From Arthrobacter jinronghuae (GTDB lineage: Bacteria; Actinomycetota; Actinomycetes; Actinomycetales; Micrococcaceae), in NCBI RefSeq assembly GCF_025244825.1, contig NZ_CP104263.1, positions 496,001 to 560,000 of the forward strand: a DNA stretch of 64,000 bases. Direction: 5' to 3'. Shown piece after piece: positions 41,879 through 52,678 of this stretch. Each line of letters opens with the position of its first letter. Positions within the stretch are counted from its first letter, which is position 1. The notes under the pieces were generated by a model. The model was given only the letters and a program-made list of their open reading frames with translations, ran no database searches and was not told where the DNA came from. The position numbers and the translations under genes are program-made.

Positions 41879-42008
41879 GCCGCGCACGCTACCGCGGCGG
41901 CGGGAGCAGGGGCAGAGTAGTGACGGCATCCAAGGTTCGACGGCGGCCCGGCTCAGCTGCGGTGCACCCTGGCAGAACGCGTCCGCCGGAACATGGAAAA
42001 CTGGAAGC

Positions 42009-42674
42009 ATGCAGCCGTTCGACAAAGTCCAGCCCATCGTCCTGCTCGTGGACAAGACCGATCCAGCCGCCCACCGCGACGCCGTGGCCGCTGCCGCCGT
42101 CGCCAGCGTTCGGGCATATACGGCCACTGAGGACAGCGAAGCCTGGGAGAACTGGTTGTACGGCCGGTTTACGAAGACCGTCCGCCGGGCGAATCCGAGC
42201 ACCTTCGGGAAGCTGGCCGCTGAAGCGCCGTCGGGAGCGGTGACAGTGGGCAGGGCGCAGGCCCTCGCCTTCGAACCGGTCACTTACGAGCAGATGCCCA
42301 AGAACCTCGCGAAGCTGCAGGTTTCCGGCACCCAGCTGCCGGATGAGGCCCCGGCGCCCTGGCCGGGAAACGCCCCGGTGATCGTCCTGAACGCGGACCT
42401 GGACATGTCCACCGGCAAGGCCTCCGCCCAGGCAGCGCACGCGTTGCTGTCCTGGTACCTGCAGCTGGACCCGTCCGCTCGACAGGCCTGGCAGCAAGCG
42501 GGGGAGCCTGCGGGAGTCCGCTTCACGGCCGGGAAGCTTTTCGCCGAGTCGGCCGCCCGCCCGGGAGCAGGACCTCTGATTGTCGACGCCGGGATGACGG
42601 AGATTGCTCCGGATACCGCGACGGCGTTCGTGGAGTCGGCCAGCTTCAGCCCGGCCGCCGGTTCGCCCGTCTGA
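42009..42674 (+). CDS. Peptidyl-tRNA hydrolase PTH2-like protein
   Basis: 221 residues. The second half carries a PTH2 pattern: VIVLNADLDMSTGKASAQAA (Lys in the GK-A-QAAHA motif), then a helix, and IVDAGMTEIAPDTATAFVES, which matches the IxDAGxTxIAPGTxT end of the Pth2 fold. The first 120 residues are an extra domain (VLLVDKTDPAAHRDAVAAAA) not in Pth2 itself. PTH2 releases peptidyl-tRNA in archaea and eukaryotes; bacterial members are rarer and of unclear role. Plain GGAAGC stands before the ATG. Confidence 0.75.
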   Translation: MQPFDKVQPIVLLVDKTDPAAHRDAVAAAAVASVRAYTATEDSEAWENWLYGRFTKTVRRANPSTFGKLAAEAPSGAVTVGRAQALAFEPVTYEQMPKNLAKLQVSGTQLPDEAPAPWPGNAPVIVLNADLDMSTGKASAQAAHALLSWYLQLDPSARQAWQQAGEPAGVRFTAGKLFAESAARPGAGPLIVDAGMTEIAPDTATAFVESASFSPAAGSPV

Positions 42675-42716
42675 CACATGGGTCCCGGGTGCCCGCGCCG
42701 TGATAGAAAGACTCGG

Positions 42717-43976
42717 GTGAGCGACACCAAGGGGACACCGGCCAACACCACCGAGGGCGGCCGCACCCTGCCGATCTGGCTGGTCGGCATCGCCGTGGTT
42801 CTGGTCGCCGTCAATCTGCGCCCCGGGGCGTCTTCCGTCGGTCCGGTCCTGGCCGAGCTGCAGGCCGCACTGGACCTGGACGCCACCGCCGCCGGGGTGC
42901 TGACCGCGCTGCCGGGACTGACCTTTGCCGTGGTGGGGGCGCTCGCCGTCGCACTCTCACGCAAGACCGGAATCAACGGCGCCATTGTCCTGGCGCTGGG
43001 GGCGGTGGCCGCCGGACTGCTGGCGCGGGCGCTGGCAGGAAGCGCCGTGCTCTTCCTGATGCTTACCGTGCTTGCCTTCGCCGGCATGGCGGTGGGCAAC
43101 ATCCTCGTCCCCGCCTTCATCAAGCGCCACGGCGGGCGGCGCCTGGCGCTGCTGAACTCCGTCTATGGAACCACGCTGGCCCTGGGTGCCAGCCTGCCGC
43201 TGCTGCTGGGCGGCGTACTGGCGGGCAGCGGTCCGGCCGGCTGGCGGCTGAGCCTGGGAGTGTGGGGTGCCGCGGCCCTGGCTGCCTTTATGTTCTGGGC
43301 GGTCCTGGCACTGCGCACCGGGCGGGACCCGGTGGCTGCCGGCGGGCCGCGCGCAGCGAAGCGCACCCGGATGCGCTCGTCACGCACCGCCGTCGCCCTG
43401 AGCATCTTTTTCGGCGTCCAGTCCATGCACGCCTACGTCCAGTTCGGCTGGGCTGCGCAGATCTACCGCGACGCCGGACTGGAACAGGCGCATGCCGGGC
43501 TGATGGCCGCGATCATTGCCGGGCTTGGCATCCCGGGCGGCCTGATCATGCCCGTGCTGGTGGCTCGCTCGCCGCGCCTGCGGACCTACATTGTTGGCCT
43601 CGGTGTCTGCATGGCGGCCGGCTACAGCGGGCTGCTGCTGGCAGCGGACACACTGCCCTGGCTCTGGGCACTGTTCCTTGGCGTGGGCGGGTTCGCCTTC
43701 CCCGCCGCGCTGGCACTGATCACCGCCCGCTCCCGGGAACCGCGGGTCACCGCGCAGCTCTCGGGCTTCATCCAGCCCGTCGGCTATTTGCTGGCCGCCA
43801 TGGGACCGTTCGCCATCGGCGCCCTGCACGATCTCTCCGGCAGCTGGACCCTGCCGCTGGCGCTCCTGATTGCCTCTGCCGCCGTGATGGTTGGTGCCGG
43901 CATCCGTGCAGCCGCACCGCGGTTCGTGGACGACGAACTGCAAGCGGTGCCGAAACGCCCGGTGATAGGTTCGTAA
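42717..43976 (+). CDS. MFS transporter, CynX/NimT-like
   Basis: 419 residues from GTG 42717. Twelve membrane helices. The opening VAVNLRPGASSVGPVLAELQ and GVLTALPGLTFAVVGALAVA is characteristic of the cyanate/2-nitroimidazole (CynX/NimT) group; FGVQSMHAYVQFGWAAQIYR begins the second half. Substrate unknown, usually small organic anions. Followed 50 bp later by an SDR gene on the same strand. Confidence 0.88.
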   Translation: MSDTKGTPANTTEGGRTLPIWLVGIAVVLVAVNLRPGASSVGPVLAELQAALDLDATAAGVLTALPGLTFAVVGALAVALSRKTGINGAIVLALGAVAAGLLARALAGSAVLFLMLTVLAFAGMAVGNILVPAFIKRHGGRRLALLNSVYGTTLALGASLPLLLGGVLAGSGPAGWRLSLGVWGAAALAAFMFWAVLALRTGRDPVAAGGPRAAKRTRMRSSRTAVALSIFFGVQSMHAYVQFGWAAQIYRDAGLEQAHAGLMAAIIAGLGIPGGLIMPVLVARSPRLRTYIVGLGVCMAAGYSGLLLAADTLPWLWALFLGVGGFAFPAALALITARSREPRVTAQLSGFIQPVGYLLAAMGPFAIGALHDLSGSWTLPLALLIASAAVMVGAGIRAAAPRFVDDELQAVPKRPVIGS

Positions 43977-44026
43977 GGACTGGCACTACCGCTGGCACCC
44001 TGCTTGGACACGAGGAAGGCTTGCAC

Positions 44027-44794
44027 ATGAATAACCGTTTTGAGGGCAAAGTCGTCATTGTCACCGGCGCCGGATCCGGCATCGGCGAAGCAGCGGCGCG
44101 GGGCTTCGTTGCCGAAGGAGCCACCGTTGTCCTGACCGACACCGTGGCAGAGAAAATCACCGCCACCGTAGCTGGCCTGCCCGAGGGCACGGCCACGGCC
44201 GTCGTCGCCGATTCCGCCAACTGGGACGATGTCCGCAAGCTCGTCGAGGACACGGTGCAGCAGCACGGGCACCTGGACGTCCTGGTAAACAACGCCGGCA
44301 CGCTGACCAACGGGCCGGTCGAAGAGACCGACGTCGAGGAATGGCACCGGGTCATTGAGACGGACCTTTCGGGCGTCTTCTACGGCACCAAGGCAGCGAT
44401 CCCGCACCTGATCGAATCCAAGGGCTGCATCGTCAACACCTCCTCCGTCTCCGGCATGGCAGCTGACTGGAACATGAGCGCGTACAACGCGGCCAAGGGC
44501 GGGGTCAACAACTTCACCCGCGCGGTGGCCCTGGATCATGGCAAGGACGGGGTCCGCGTGAATGCCGTGGCACCGGGCCTGATCTGGACCGACCTGGTCG
44601 AGGACAAGAAGGACGACGAAGAGCAGAAGGCAAAGTTCGCCGAACGGATTGCCCTGGGCCGTCCGGGCCAGCCGGACGAGGTGGCGGACGCGATCCTGTT
44701 CCTGGCCTCCGACGCCGCCCGGTTCATCACCGGCGCGATCCTGCCCGTCGACGGCGGCACCACGGCCAGCAACGGACAGCCGCAGCAGGCCTAG
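44027..44794 (+). CDS. SDR family oxidoreductase
   Basis: 255 residues from ATG 44027 with GAGGAAGG upstream; the long upstream frame overlaps the MFS gene and is ignored. Classical SDR: VTGAGSGIGEAAARGF, LDVLVNNAGTLTNGP, the catalytic NTSSVSGMAA and YNAAKGGVNN (Ser, Tyr, Lys), then VAPGLIWTDL and GAILPVDGGTTAS. NAD(H) versus NADP(H) use: LTDT after strand 2 with an Asp suggests NAD. Substrate unknown. Confidence 0.93.
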   Translation: MNNRFEGKVVIVTGAGSGIGEAAARGFVAEGATVVLTDTVAEKITATVAGLPEGTATAVVADSANWDDVRKLVEDTVQQHGHLDVLVNNAGTLTNGPVEETDVEEWHRVIETDLSGVFYGTKAAIPHLIESKGCIVNTSSVSGMAADWNMSAYNAAKGGVNNFTRAVALDHGKDGVRVNAVAPGLIWTDLVEDKKDDEEQKAKFAERIALGRPGQPDEVADAILFLASDAARFITGAILPVDGGTTASNGQPQQA

Positions 44795-44817
44795 GGGTCA
44801 GCCCCGCCCCGCGGAGG

Positions 44818-45576
44818 TCAGCGCAGGTGCGAGGCGCCGTTGACGTCGATCACCGTACCGCTGACCCACTCCGGAGCCGCCGTGGCGAGCCAGGCTACGG
44901 TCGCAGCGACTTCCTCCGGCTCTGCGACCCGGTTGAACGGACTCTGCGCCCGGATGGCTGCGCCGCTGGCACCCTCCAAAGCGGGGCGGCCCATCCGGGT
45001 GTCCACGAATCCCGGTGCGACGGCGGCGGAGAAGATCCCATGCGGCGCCAGCGCCACGGCAAGGGACTGGGTAAGGGAGTGCAGCCCGGCCTTGCTGGCG
45101 CCGTAGGCCGGGTTCTCCGGTTCCCCGCGGTACGCGCCGCGCGATCCCACATTCACCAGCCGTCCGCCCGCCGGACCCGCGGGCCGCTCAATCAGGTGCC
45201 CGGCCATCAGCCGGCAGAGGTTTGCCGGTGCCGTCAGGTTGATGTCGATGGTCTGCCGCCAGGCCTCCTGCCAATCGGCAAAAGATCCGGACGTCACCGG
45301 CTGGGCCCGAAAGATGCCCGCGTTGTTCACCAGGACGTCCAGGCCGCCGAGCTGGTCCACGGCCTCGGCGAAGACCCGTTGGCACTCCGCGGGGGAGGAC
45401 AGATCCCCGACGACGACGGCGTGCCCCGCCCCGGGCAGCGCATCGGCAACCCGGCGGGCGGCGTCGGCGTCGTGTCCGGCGTGCACCGCCACGGTATAGC
45501 CGGCCTCTGCGAGGGCGGCTGCGATTGCTGCTCCGATGCCCCGGCCTGCGCCGGTGACCAATGCGTTTGTACTCAT
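44818..45576 (-). CDS. SDR family oxidoreductase (FabG-like)
   Basis: 252 residues. LVTGAGRGIGAAIAAALA at the start, LDVLVNNAGIF, VNVGSRGAYRGEPENPAYGA (Ser and Tyr, with Lys in ASKAGLHS), PGFVDTRMG and VIDVNGASHLR. A His at the coenzyme-selecting position (AVHAGHDADAA) leaves the cofactor unclear. Convergent with the other SDR but not a close copy. 22 bp upstream begins the NhaA-DsbA gene on the same strand. Confidence 0.92.
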   Translation of the reverse strand: MSTNALVTGAGRGIGAAIAAALAEAGYTVAVHAGHDADAARRVADALPGAGHAVVVGDLSSPAECQRVFAEAVDQLGGLDVLVNNAGIFRAQPVTSGSFADWQEAWRQTIDINLTAPANLCRLMAGHLIERPAGPAGGRLVNVGSRGAYRGEPENPAYGASKAGLHSLTQSLAVALAPHGIFSAAVAPGFVDTRMGRPALEGASGAAIRAQSPFNRVAEPEEVAATVAWLATAAPEWVSGTVIDVNGASHLR

Positions 45577-45598
45577 CGCCCGAGCCTACCCGCAGGCC

Positions 45599-47425
45599 CT
45601 ACGGCACGGCGGAACGTGATGCCTCCAGAGCGCGGATCAGGGTGGCCGCGTCGTAGGGGCCGTGGTGCCTGCGGCGCCCGATGAAGAAGGTGGGAGTTCC
45701 GTGCAGGTCCATGGATTCGGCGTCCAGGGCATCGTCCAGCACGCGGTTGCTGACCTCCGCCGAGCGCAGGTCTGCTTCGAACCGGTCCATGTCCAGGCCC
45801 AGGCTCTCCGCCGCACGCAGCAGGTCTTCCGGGAGGAGGTTGTCCTGGTTCTCGAAAAGGTGCGCGCTGTACTCCCGGAAGTGCCCCTGCCGGCCCGCGG
45901 CCTCTGCAGCCTCGGCGGCCGCAACGGCATTGGGATGGACCCGGGACAAGGGCAGATGGCGCCAGACGTAGCGCAGGTCGGCACCGAAGTACTCGCGCAC
46001 TTCCATGATGGTCCCCGTGGCCCGGCTGCAGAACGGGCATTCGTAGTCCCCGTATTCCACGAGGGTCAACGGAGCGTCTGCGGGTCCCACCACGTGGTCG
46101 CGGGCCGGATCCACCGGCCGGGCCAGCACCTCACCCGGGGGAACGGCAGGGCGCCGTCCTTCCACGGTCCGGAAGATGGCACTCCCCGCGGCGAACGCCA
46201 GAAGCGATCCGGCCAGGACCGCCACCCGTGCTTCGTTCTGCACTGCAGGGTCCTCGATGGCGAGGCCGATGATGAACAGGGCGATGGTGAATCCGATGCC
46301 GGACAGGGCGGCGCCGCCGGCGATGCGGCCCAGCGTCAGGCCGGGGCCGAACTCGCCGATCCGCAGCCGGTGCAGCAGCGCGGCAGCACCGAAAATGCCG
46401 ATGAATTTTCCCAGAACCAGGCCGCAGACAATGCCCCAGGCCAGCGGGGAGCGCAGGGCTTGTTCCAACGTTGGCCCGTCCAGTCGCACTCCGGCGTTGG
46501 CGAGGGCGAATACGGGCAGGATCAGGTAATCCACGTACGGCGTGTAGGCACTGTGCAGGCGTTCGTTGATGGAGAGGGACTCCCGCACGCCGTGCACCGC
46601 AGCCCGGGCGTACCGGGAATTGGGCGACTGGCGGAATACACGGGTCAGCTCCAACGCATGTTCCACGTCCCGCCGGGCGGGCGGAAACACCGGGACCATC
46701 AGGGCAATGCCGACGCCGGCCAACGTCGGATGCACTCCCGATGCGTAAAAGGCCAGCCACACAAGGACTGCCAGCACGGCGTAGGCGCCGCCGCGACCGT
46801 ACGGCAAGCGGCGGGTCAGTGCGACGGCGGCGAGCCCGGCGAAGGCCAGCAGCAACGGCACGGGTTGCAGATGTTCGGTATAGACCAGGGCGATGATGCT
46901 GAGCGCGGCAACGTCGTCGACCACCGCCAGGGTCAGCAGGAAAATCCGCAGCCTGCCGGGAACCCGAGGTCCTGCAACGGCCAGTGCACCCAGCAGAAAC
47001 GCGGTGTCGGTGGAAATGACCACGCCCCACGCGGCGGCATTGTCCGTTCCGGCCGTGAACAGCAGGAAGACTGCGGCGGGCACGGCAATCCCCGCGGCCG
47101 CAGCGACCACCGGAATCACGGCCCGGGACCGGTTGGTCAACTCGCCCAGGGCAAATTCCCGCCGCACCTCGAGCCCCACCACGAAAAAGAACACCGCCAT
47201 GAGCGCGTCATTGACCACTTCCCGGGCCGTCAACTCCAAAATCATGCTGCCGGCACGCACCTCGACGGTGGTTTCCCAGAAGTACTCATAGGAACCGGAA
47301 AACGGCGCATTGGCCCACAGCACCGCTGCGATGGTGGCCAGCAGCAGCAGTGCAGCGGGGCGCTTGTCCGCATCACCCCGGACGGTGGCAGCCATAGTGG
47401 CAATACGCTGCGGGCGGGCCGGCAC
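45599..47425 (-). CDS. nhaA: NhaA Na+/H+ antiporter fused to DsbA-like thioredoxin domain
   Basis: 608 residues. Residues 1-400 are NhaA with AVFFFVVGLEVRREFALGEL, the ion-binding Asp pair in LAVVDDVAALSIIAL, and the end helices GIGFTIALFIIGLAIED. From about 430 to the end lies a DsbA/thioredoxin domain with the active site GDYECPFCSRATG and the cis-Pro loop HGTPTFFIGRRRHHGP. Such fusions are known in actinobacteria; both halves look active. GTG 47425 lies just 2 nt after the phosphatase stop, so the pair is coupled; ATG 47395 is possible. Confidence 0.93.
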   Translation of the reverse strand: MPARPQRIATMAATVRGDADKRPAALLLLATIAAVLWANAPFSGSYEYFWETTVEVRAGSMILELTAREVVNDALMAVFFFVVGLEVRREFALGELTNRSRAVIPVVAAAAGIAVPAAVFLLFTAGTDNAAAWGVVISTDTAFLLGALAVAGPRVPGRLRIFLLTLAVVDDVAALSIIALVYTEHLQPVPLLLAFAGLAAVALTRRLPYGRGGAYAVLAVLVWLAFYASGVHPTLAGVGIALMVPVFPPARRDVEHALELTRVFRQSPNSRYARAAVHGVRESLSINERLHSAYTPYVDYLILPVFALANAGVRLDGPTLEQALRSPLAWGIVCGLVLGKFIGIFGAAALLHRLRIGEFGPGLTLGRIAGGAALSGIGFTIALFIIGLAIEDPAVQNEARVAVLAGSLLAFAAGSAIFRTVEGRRPAVPPGEVLARPVDPARDHVVGPADAPLTLVEYGDYECPFCSRATGTIMEVREYFGADLRYVWRHLPLSRVHPNAVAAAEAAEAAGRQGHFREYSAHLFENQDNLLPEDLLRAAESLGLDMDRFEADLRSAEVSNRVLDDALDAESMDLHGTPTFFIGRRRHHGPYDAATLIRALEASRSAVP

Positions 47426-47427
47426 CG

Positions 47428-48195
47428 CTACACCTGCGCGGGTACGGGCTGCACCAGCTTGCGGCGCAGGCGGCCGACCAGTTCGGAAGAGAGCCCGCCG
47501 GAACGCAGCACCGCGGCCGCGCCGCCCGCCCTGGAATCGAGGGTTCCCAGCATCGAACGCATGGCGGCCGGGTGGGCCGCCAGTACGGGATGATCCGCGG
47601 GGATGTCATAACCGCCGCTGAGCTCGGTCAGCCCCATCCTGCGATAGACCTCGGGAAGCCGGGCCTGGGTTCGGGCGTAATCCTCGACGACGGCCTCCGG
47701 TTCCGCACCCAGCACCACCAGCAGCGCTGCGGCGAACAAGCCGGTGCGGTCCTTGCCGGCGGCACAATGGAACAGCACCGCGCCGGGGGAGTCGGCCACG
47801 GCCTGCAGGCCGCGCACCAGCACCTCTTTCTGCGAGACGAAAATTTTGGCATACCACTGGCCCACCTGCTCGGGGGAGCGGACCGACTGCAGGAGCTGCC
47901 CCGCCAGTTCCGGCGGGGCGTCCATGGCATCGGTCAGCGGCAGGGCCAGATACTGCACCGGATGGTCTGCGGACGGGCCCCGTCCGGTGCGTTCCGCCTC
48001 GCCGGCGGAGCGCAGATCGATGATGGTGCGCAGACCCGCCTCCACGAGCTCGGCTACCTGCTCCGCGGTGGTGGTCGCGACGTCGTCGGCCCTGAGCACC
48101 AGGCCGGTGCGGATCTTTCCGCCGTCTACTGAAATCCCGCCCAGATCCCGCAGATTCGCCAGCGGCGCCGGGGCAGGAATGATGGGTTTCGGCAT
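47428..48195 (-). CDS. Tyrosine-protein phosphatase family (PtpB/LipA-like)
   Basis: 255 residues from ATG 48195 (GGGAGGAA upstream). It opens with ANLRDLGGISV and LVLRADDVATTTAEQVAEL, and holds the P-loop VLFHCAAGKDRTGLFAA, i.e. HCX5R with the K-D-R-T-G of the PtpB group, which acts on phosphotyrosine and phosphoinositides. No signal peptide in the chosen frame. Upstream partner of NhaA-DsbA in the transcript. Confidence 0.9.
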   Translation of the reverse strand: MPKPIIPAPAPLANLRDLGGISVDGGKIRTGLVLRADDVATTTAEQVAELVEAGLRTIIDLRSAGEAERTGRGPSADHPVQYLALPLTDAMDAPPELAGQLLQSVRSPEQVGQWYAKIFVSQKEVLVRGLQAVADSPGAVLFHCAAGKDRTGLFAAALLVVLGAEPEAVVEDYARTQARLPEVYRRMGLTELSGGYDIPADHPVLAAHPAAMRSMLGTLDSRAGGAAAVLRSGGLSSELVGRLRRKLVQPVPAQV

Positions 48196-48325
48196 GGCAG
48201 GTTTCCTCCCGGGTGCCATCCGCCGGGCATGGCCGGCGGCGCTTGTGGGCACCATCTTAGGCACGATCGGCAACGTGTGCGCCGACACCCGACTATGAGG
48301 CACGGCTCACATGGCGATAGGGTGA

Positions 48326-49882
<1,557 letters not shown>

Positions 49883-49899
49883 CGCATCTGCGCGGGGGC

Positions 49900-50280
49900 C
49901 TAGCTCCCGCGCAGCCGGTCCAGTTCGCGGCGGTCCTTTTTAGTGGGCCGGCCGGCGCCCCGGTCCCGTACCGGAATACCCAGCGCCGGAGCTGCAGGAC
50001 GGGCAGGCGTGGAATCCGTGAAGCAGTGCGACGCCGCTTCGGCACCGACGCGTTTGCTGATCAGCTGCCGGACCTCGAGGATCCGTTCGAAGCCGGGCTG
50101 CCGGATCCTGACGGTGTCCCCGGGCTGTACCGGCTGCGCGGCCTTGGCGGGATTGCCGTTCAGCCGGACATGGCCGGCGCGGCACGCGGCGGTGGCCGCG
50201 GACCGGGTTTTATAGGCGCGGACCGCCCACAGCCAGGCGTCCACCCGGACGGTTTTGGAAGTGCTCGCTGGAATGCTCAT
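49900..50280 (-). CDS. S4 RNA-binding domain protein (Hsp15/YrfH family)
   Basis: 126 residues. The S4 domain is VRVDAWLWAVRAYKTRSAAT then CRAGHVRLNGNPAKAAQPVQPGD-type sequence. The C-terminus is basic (RGAGRPTKKDRRELDRLRG) as in Hsp15, which binds 50S subunits with stalled peptidyl-tRNA. Separated from the HNH gene by 13 nt and probably in one transcript. Confidence 0.92.
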   Translation of the reverse strand: MSIPASTSKTVRVDAWLWAVRAYKTRSAATAACRAGHVRLNGNPAKAAQPVQPGDTVRIRQPGFERILEVRQLISKRVGAEAASHCFTDSTPARPAAPALGIPVRDRGAGRPTKKDRRELDRLRGS

Positions 50281-50293
50281 GGGAGTTCCGAGT

Positions 50294-51154
50294 CTAGCGA
50301 AGTCCGCGCAGCCGGGCGGCGTCTTCCAGCGCCTGCTGCTGCTCCGGGCTCACTAGGGACCCGACGACGACGGCATCCCCGCCAGCTGCCCGTGCTGCGG
50401 CATCCGGTGCTGCGGCCAGCAGGCCGCGCACCTCGGCGGGCGTGTAGGGGACCGGAACCCGGGTATGTGCCACGGCGTGGCAGGTGGGACACAGCGGCAC
50501 CAGGTCCGAGACCGGATCCAATGCGTAGCCGCCGGGCAGGTCCGTGCCCGGCACCAGATGATGCACCTGCATCAGCGCCTCGGTTCCCGGGCCGTACCGC
50601 TGCGAAGGGACCAGCCCGCAGGCCGCACAGCAATTGCCGTGGAACGCCAGGCACAGCCGGCGGGCCTCGGCGTCGTGCTCGTGAGAGTTAGTGCGCTGCA
50701 GGCCCAACGCTTCGGCAGCCAGCGTGCCCGGGGGAGGGCTCAGCGGATCCGGCTCGGCGCCGAGGAAGCCCGACCACAGGCGCCGCAGTGCCGGCATGGA
50801 AGCTGACGGTACGGGCACGGCGCCGCCGACCCGGGGTAGGTTCGGCACATCTTCCTCGAGGAGCGACGCCGGCACTTGCTCGCCCAGGGGCAGCAGCCTG
50901 TCGAAATCCACCGTCACGGCGTCGGCGCTGCCGGGCGGGACAACGACGCCGTGGCCCACCAGTCCGCGCTGCATCCCCTGGCTGCCGCACAGTAGAAGCC
51001 ATACCTCGGTTCCAGCAACCGGCGGGCGGCCGGCCATCAGGGGCATGCTCCGGCGGAAGGTTCCGCCGTCGTTCACCGCTGCTACTGCCGGACCGTAACC
51101 GCCGGGCCAGGGATCCGGGAGGTCCGGATTCCATTCAAGAAGGACTGATGCCAC
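50294..51154 (-). CDS. HNH endonuclease-domain protein
   Basis: 286 residues. The last third holds the HNH fold: CLAFHGNCCAACGLVPSQRY (zinc Cys pair), MQVHHLVPGTD (His-His), then SDLVPLCPTCHAVAHTR (second Cys pair and catalytic His). The first 170 residues are a separate domain without matches I recognise. Such proteins are usually McrA-like nucleases of unknown target. GTG 51154 lies 3 nt after the DUF1540 stop, coupling the two. Confidence 0.87.
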   Translation of the reverse strand: MASVLLEWNPDLPDPWPGGYGPAVAAVNDGGTFRRSMPLMAGRPPVAGTEVWLLLCGSQGMQRGLVGHGVVVPPGSADAVTVDFDRLLPLGEQVPASLLEEDVPNLPRVGGAVPVPSASMPALRRLWSGFLGAEPDPLSPPPGTLAAEALGLQRTNSHEHDAEARRLCLAFHGNCCAACGLVPSQRYGPGTEALMQVHHLVPGTDLPGGYALDPVSDLVPLCPTCHAVAHTRVPVPYTPAEVRGLLAAAPDAAARAAGGDAVVVGSLVSPEQQQALEDAARLRGLR

Positions 51155-51157
51155 CGG

Positions 51158-51448
51158 TTAGCGGGGCTGGTAGGTGAGGCAGTCAGCGAGTTCCGCGCCG
51201 GGACCCACCCGTACATCGCGGGCGTCGCACATGAGGTGGTCATTGAACCGGCACTCATTGCGCTGGCACGCACCCACCTGGGCGAGGACCTTGGGCAGCC
51301 CGCCGGTGGCTGATGTGTCGATGAATGTGGCGCAGCTGGCGTGATCGGGAGAGCCGCCCACCGTGATCGCGTAGGCGGTGCATCCCTCATGGTTGAAGTC
51401 GCAGCTGGATACGGTGCAGTCCTGCACATGGGCAACGTGGTCGGTCAT
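51158..51448 (-). CDS. DUF1540 cysteine-rich protein
   Basis: 96 residues, two DUF1540 units: VQDCTVSSCDFNHEGCTAYA with CATFID, and ACQRNECRFNDHLMCDARDV with CLTYQP. The eight Cys arranged in two sets should bind metal. GGAGGAACC precedes the ATG. Head of the DUF1540-HNH-S4 transcript. Confidence 0.92.
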   Translation of the reverse strand: MTDHVAHVQDCTVSSCDFNHEGCTAYAITVGGSPDHASCATFIDTSATGGLPKVLAQVGACQRNECRFNDHLMCDARDVRVGPGAELADCLTYQPR

Positions 51449-51593
51449 GGTTCCTCCAAAAGGCGGTCATTCGTTCCGTGCCTGGTTTCGAACGTACCAC
51501 CGCGGTGCGGGAATAATTAGCGCGAATTTCCCTGCCCTATTTGGCCGGTTTGGCCGGTGCCGTCCGGTTGGGTAGAACGGAAGGATGACCGCT

Positions 51594-52649
51594 ATGCAGG
51601 CCCCGGCCTCCGCCGTCGAATTCCAGCTCGCAGCGCAAGCGCAGGGCTTGGCCTTGGACGCTGCCCAGCTGGCCGTCCTTCCGGCGCTTGCCGCGGCTGC
51701 CGCGGCGGCCCGATCCGCCGAACCCGCGCCGGACAATACCTCCGTCTACCTGTGGGGCCCGCCGGGGCGGGGGAAGACCTGGCTGCTGGACACGTTGTTC
51801 GACTCCGTGGATATCGCGCAGAAACGGCGGCTGCATTTCCACGACTTCTTCCGTGAACTCCATGCACTCGTCTTCGCCGGTTACGGAAACCCCGGCTACC
51901 GGCAGGATTCGGCCTTCGCCGCGGCCCTGGACCAGATGCTGGGCCGGGTCCGGCTGCTGTGCTTTGACGAATTCCATGTCAAGGACCCGGCGGACGCAGC
52001 CTTCATCACCCGACTGCTCCGCACCGTGCTGGACCGCGGCATCGTGCTCGTGGCGACATCCAACTACGCGCCGCAGGAGCTGCTTCCGGACGAGATGTTC
52101 CACCACCTCTTCGAACCCGGTATTGCACTGATAACCGGACACCTGCAGGTCCTGGAGCTGGACGGGGACACGGATTACCGTGCCCGCCCCGGAAACACCG
52201 CCGGTTTCGCCGCCGGGTATCACCTGCGCAGCAACGACGACGCGCTGCTTGCCGTAGCCGGGCTGATCCCACCCGGCGCAGCGGAAGGGGTGCAGCTGAC
52301 ACCGGGAACCCGGACGCTGGAGGCCCTGCGTGCGGACGGCGGGCAGCTGTGGTTCGATTTCGAGGACCTGTGCCATGCGCAGTCGGCCACCTCCGACTAC
52401 CTGCAGCTGGCGCAGACGCACCGGCACTGGGTGATCAGCGGCGTGCCCCCGGTCGGAGGATCGAATCCCTACGGCTGGCAGCGCTTCGGCAACGTCGTGG
52501 ACGTGCTCTACGACGCCGGCTGCCGTCTGGACGTCATCGGGATGCCGGATTACGACGGCGTGTTCCCCGGGATAGCCCACCCCACCGACCTGGCGCGGAT
52601 CCGCAGCCGGTTCGGGATGCTGCAACAGCTGCCTGCGGCCGGAAGTTAA
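51594..52649 (+). CDS. zapE: ZapE/AFG1-like ATPase
   Basis: 351 residues from ATG 51594; GGAAGG is 9 nt before it, while ATG 51585 is too close to that site. Walker A is YLWGPPGRGKTWLLD, Walker B LLCFDEFHVKDPADA, and sensor VLVATSNYAPQELLPDEMFH, then FEPGIALITGHLQVLELDG, typical of ZapE (cell-division ATPase in proteobacteria) and yeast Afg1. Single gene. Confidence 0.93.
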   Translation: MQAPASAVEFQLAAQAQGLALDAAQLAVLPALAAAAAAARSAEPAPDNTSVYLWGPPGRGKTWLLDTLFDSVDIAQKRRLHFHDFFRELHALVFAGYGNPGYRQDSAFAAALDQMLGRVRLLCFDEFHVKDPADAAFITRLLRTVLDRGIVLVATSNYAPQELLPDEMFHHLFEPGIALITGHLQVLELDGDTDYRARPGNTAGFAAGYHLRSNDDALLAVAGLIPPGAAEGVQLTPGTRTLEALRADGGQLWFDFEDLCHAQSATSDYLQLAQTHRHWVISGVPPVGGSNPYGWQRFGNVVDVLYDAGCRLDVIGMPDYDGVFPGIAHPTDLARIRSRFGMLQQLPAAGS

Positions 52650-52678
52650 CTACCGCGTCCCACCGTTAGCGCCCGCTG

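Noticed and set aside
45662..47593. 643-codon plus-strand frame opposite the NhaA-DsbA gene
   Set aside because: Gly/Gln/His/Arg-rich antisense frame typical of GC-rich shadows; NhaA and DsbA motifs are on the other strand.
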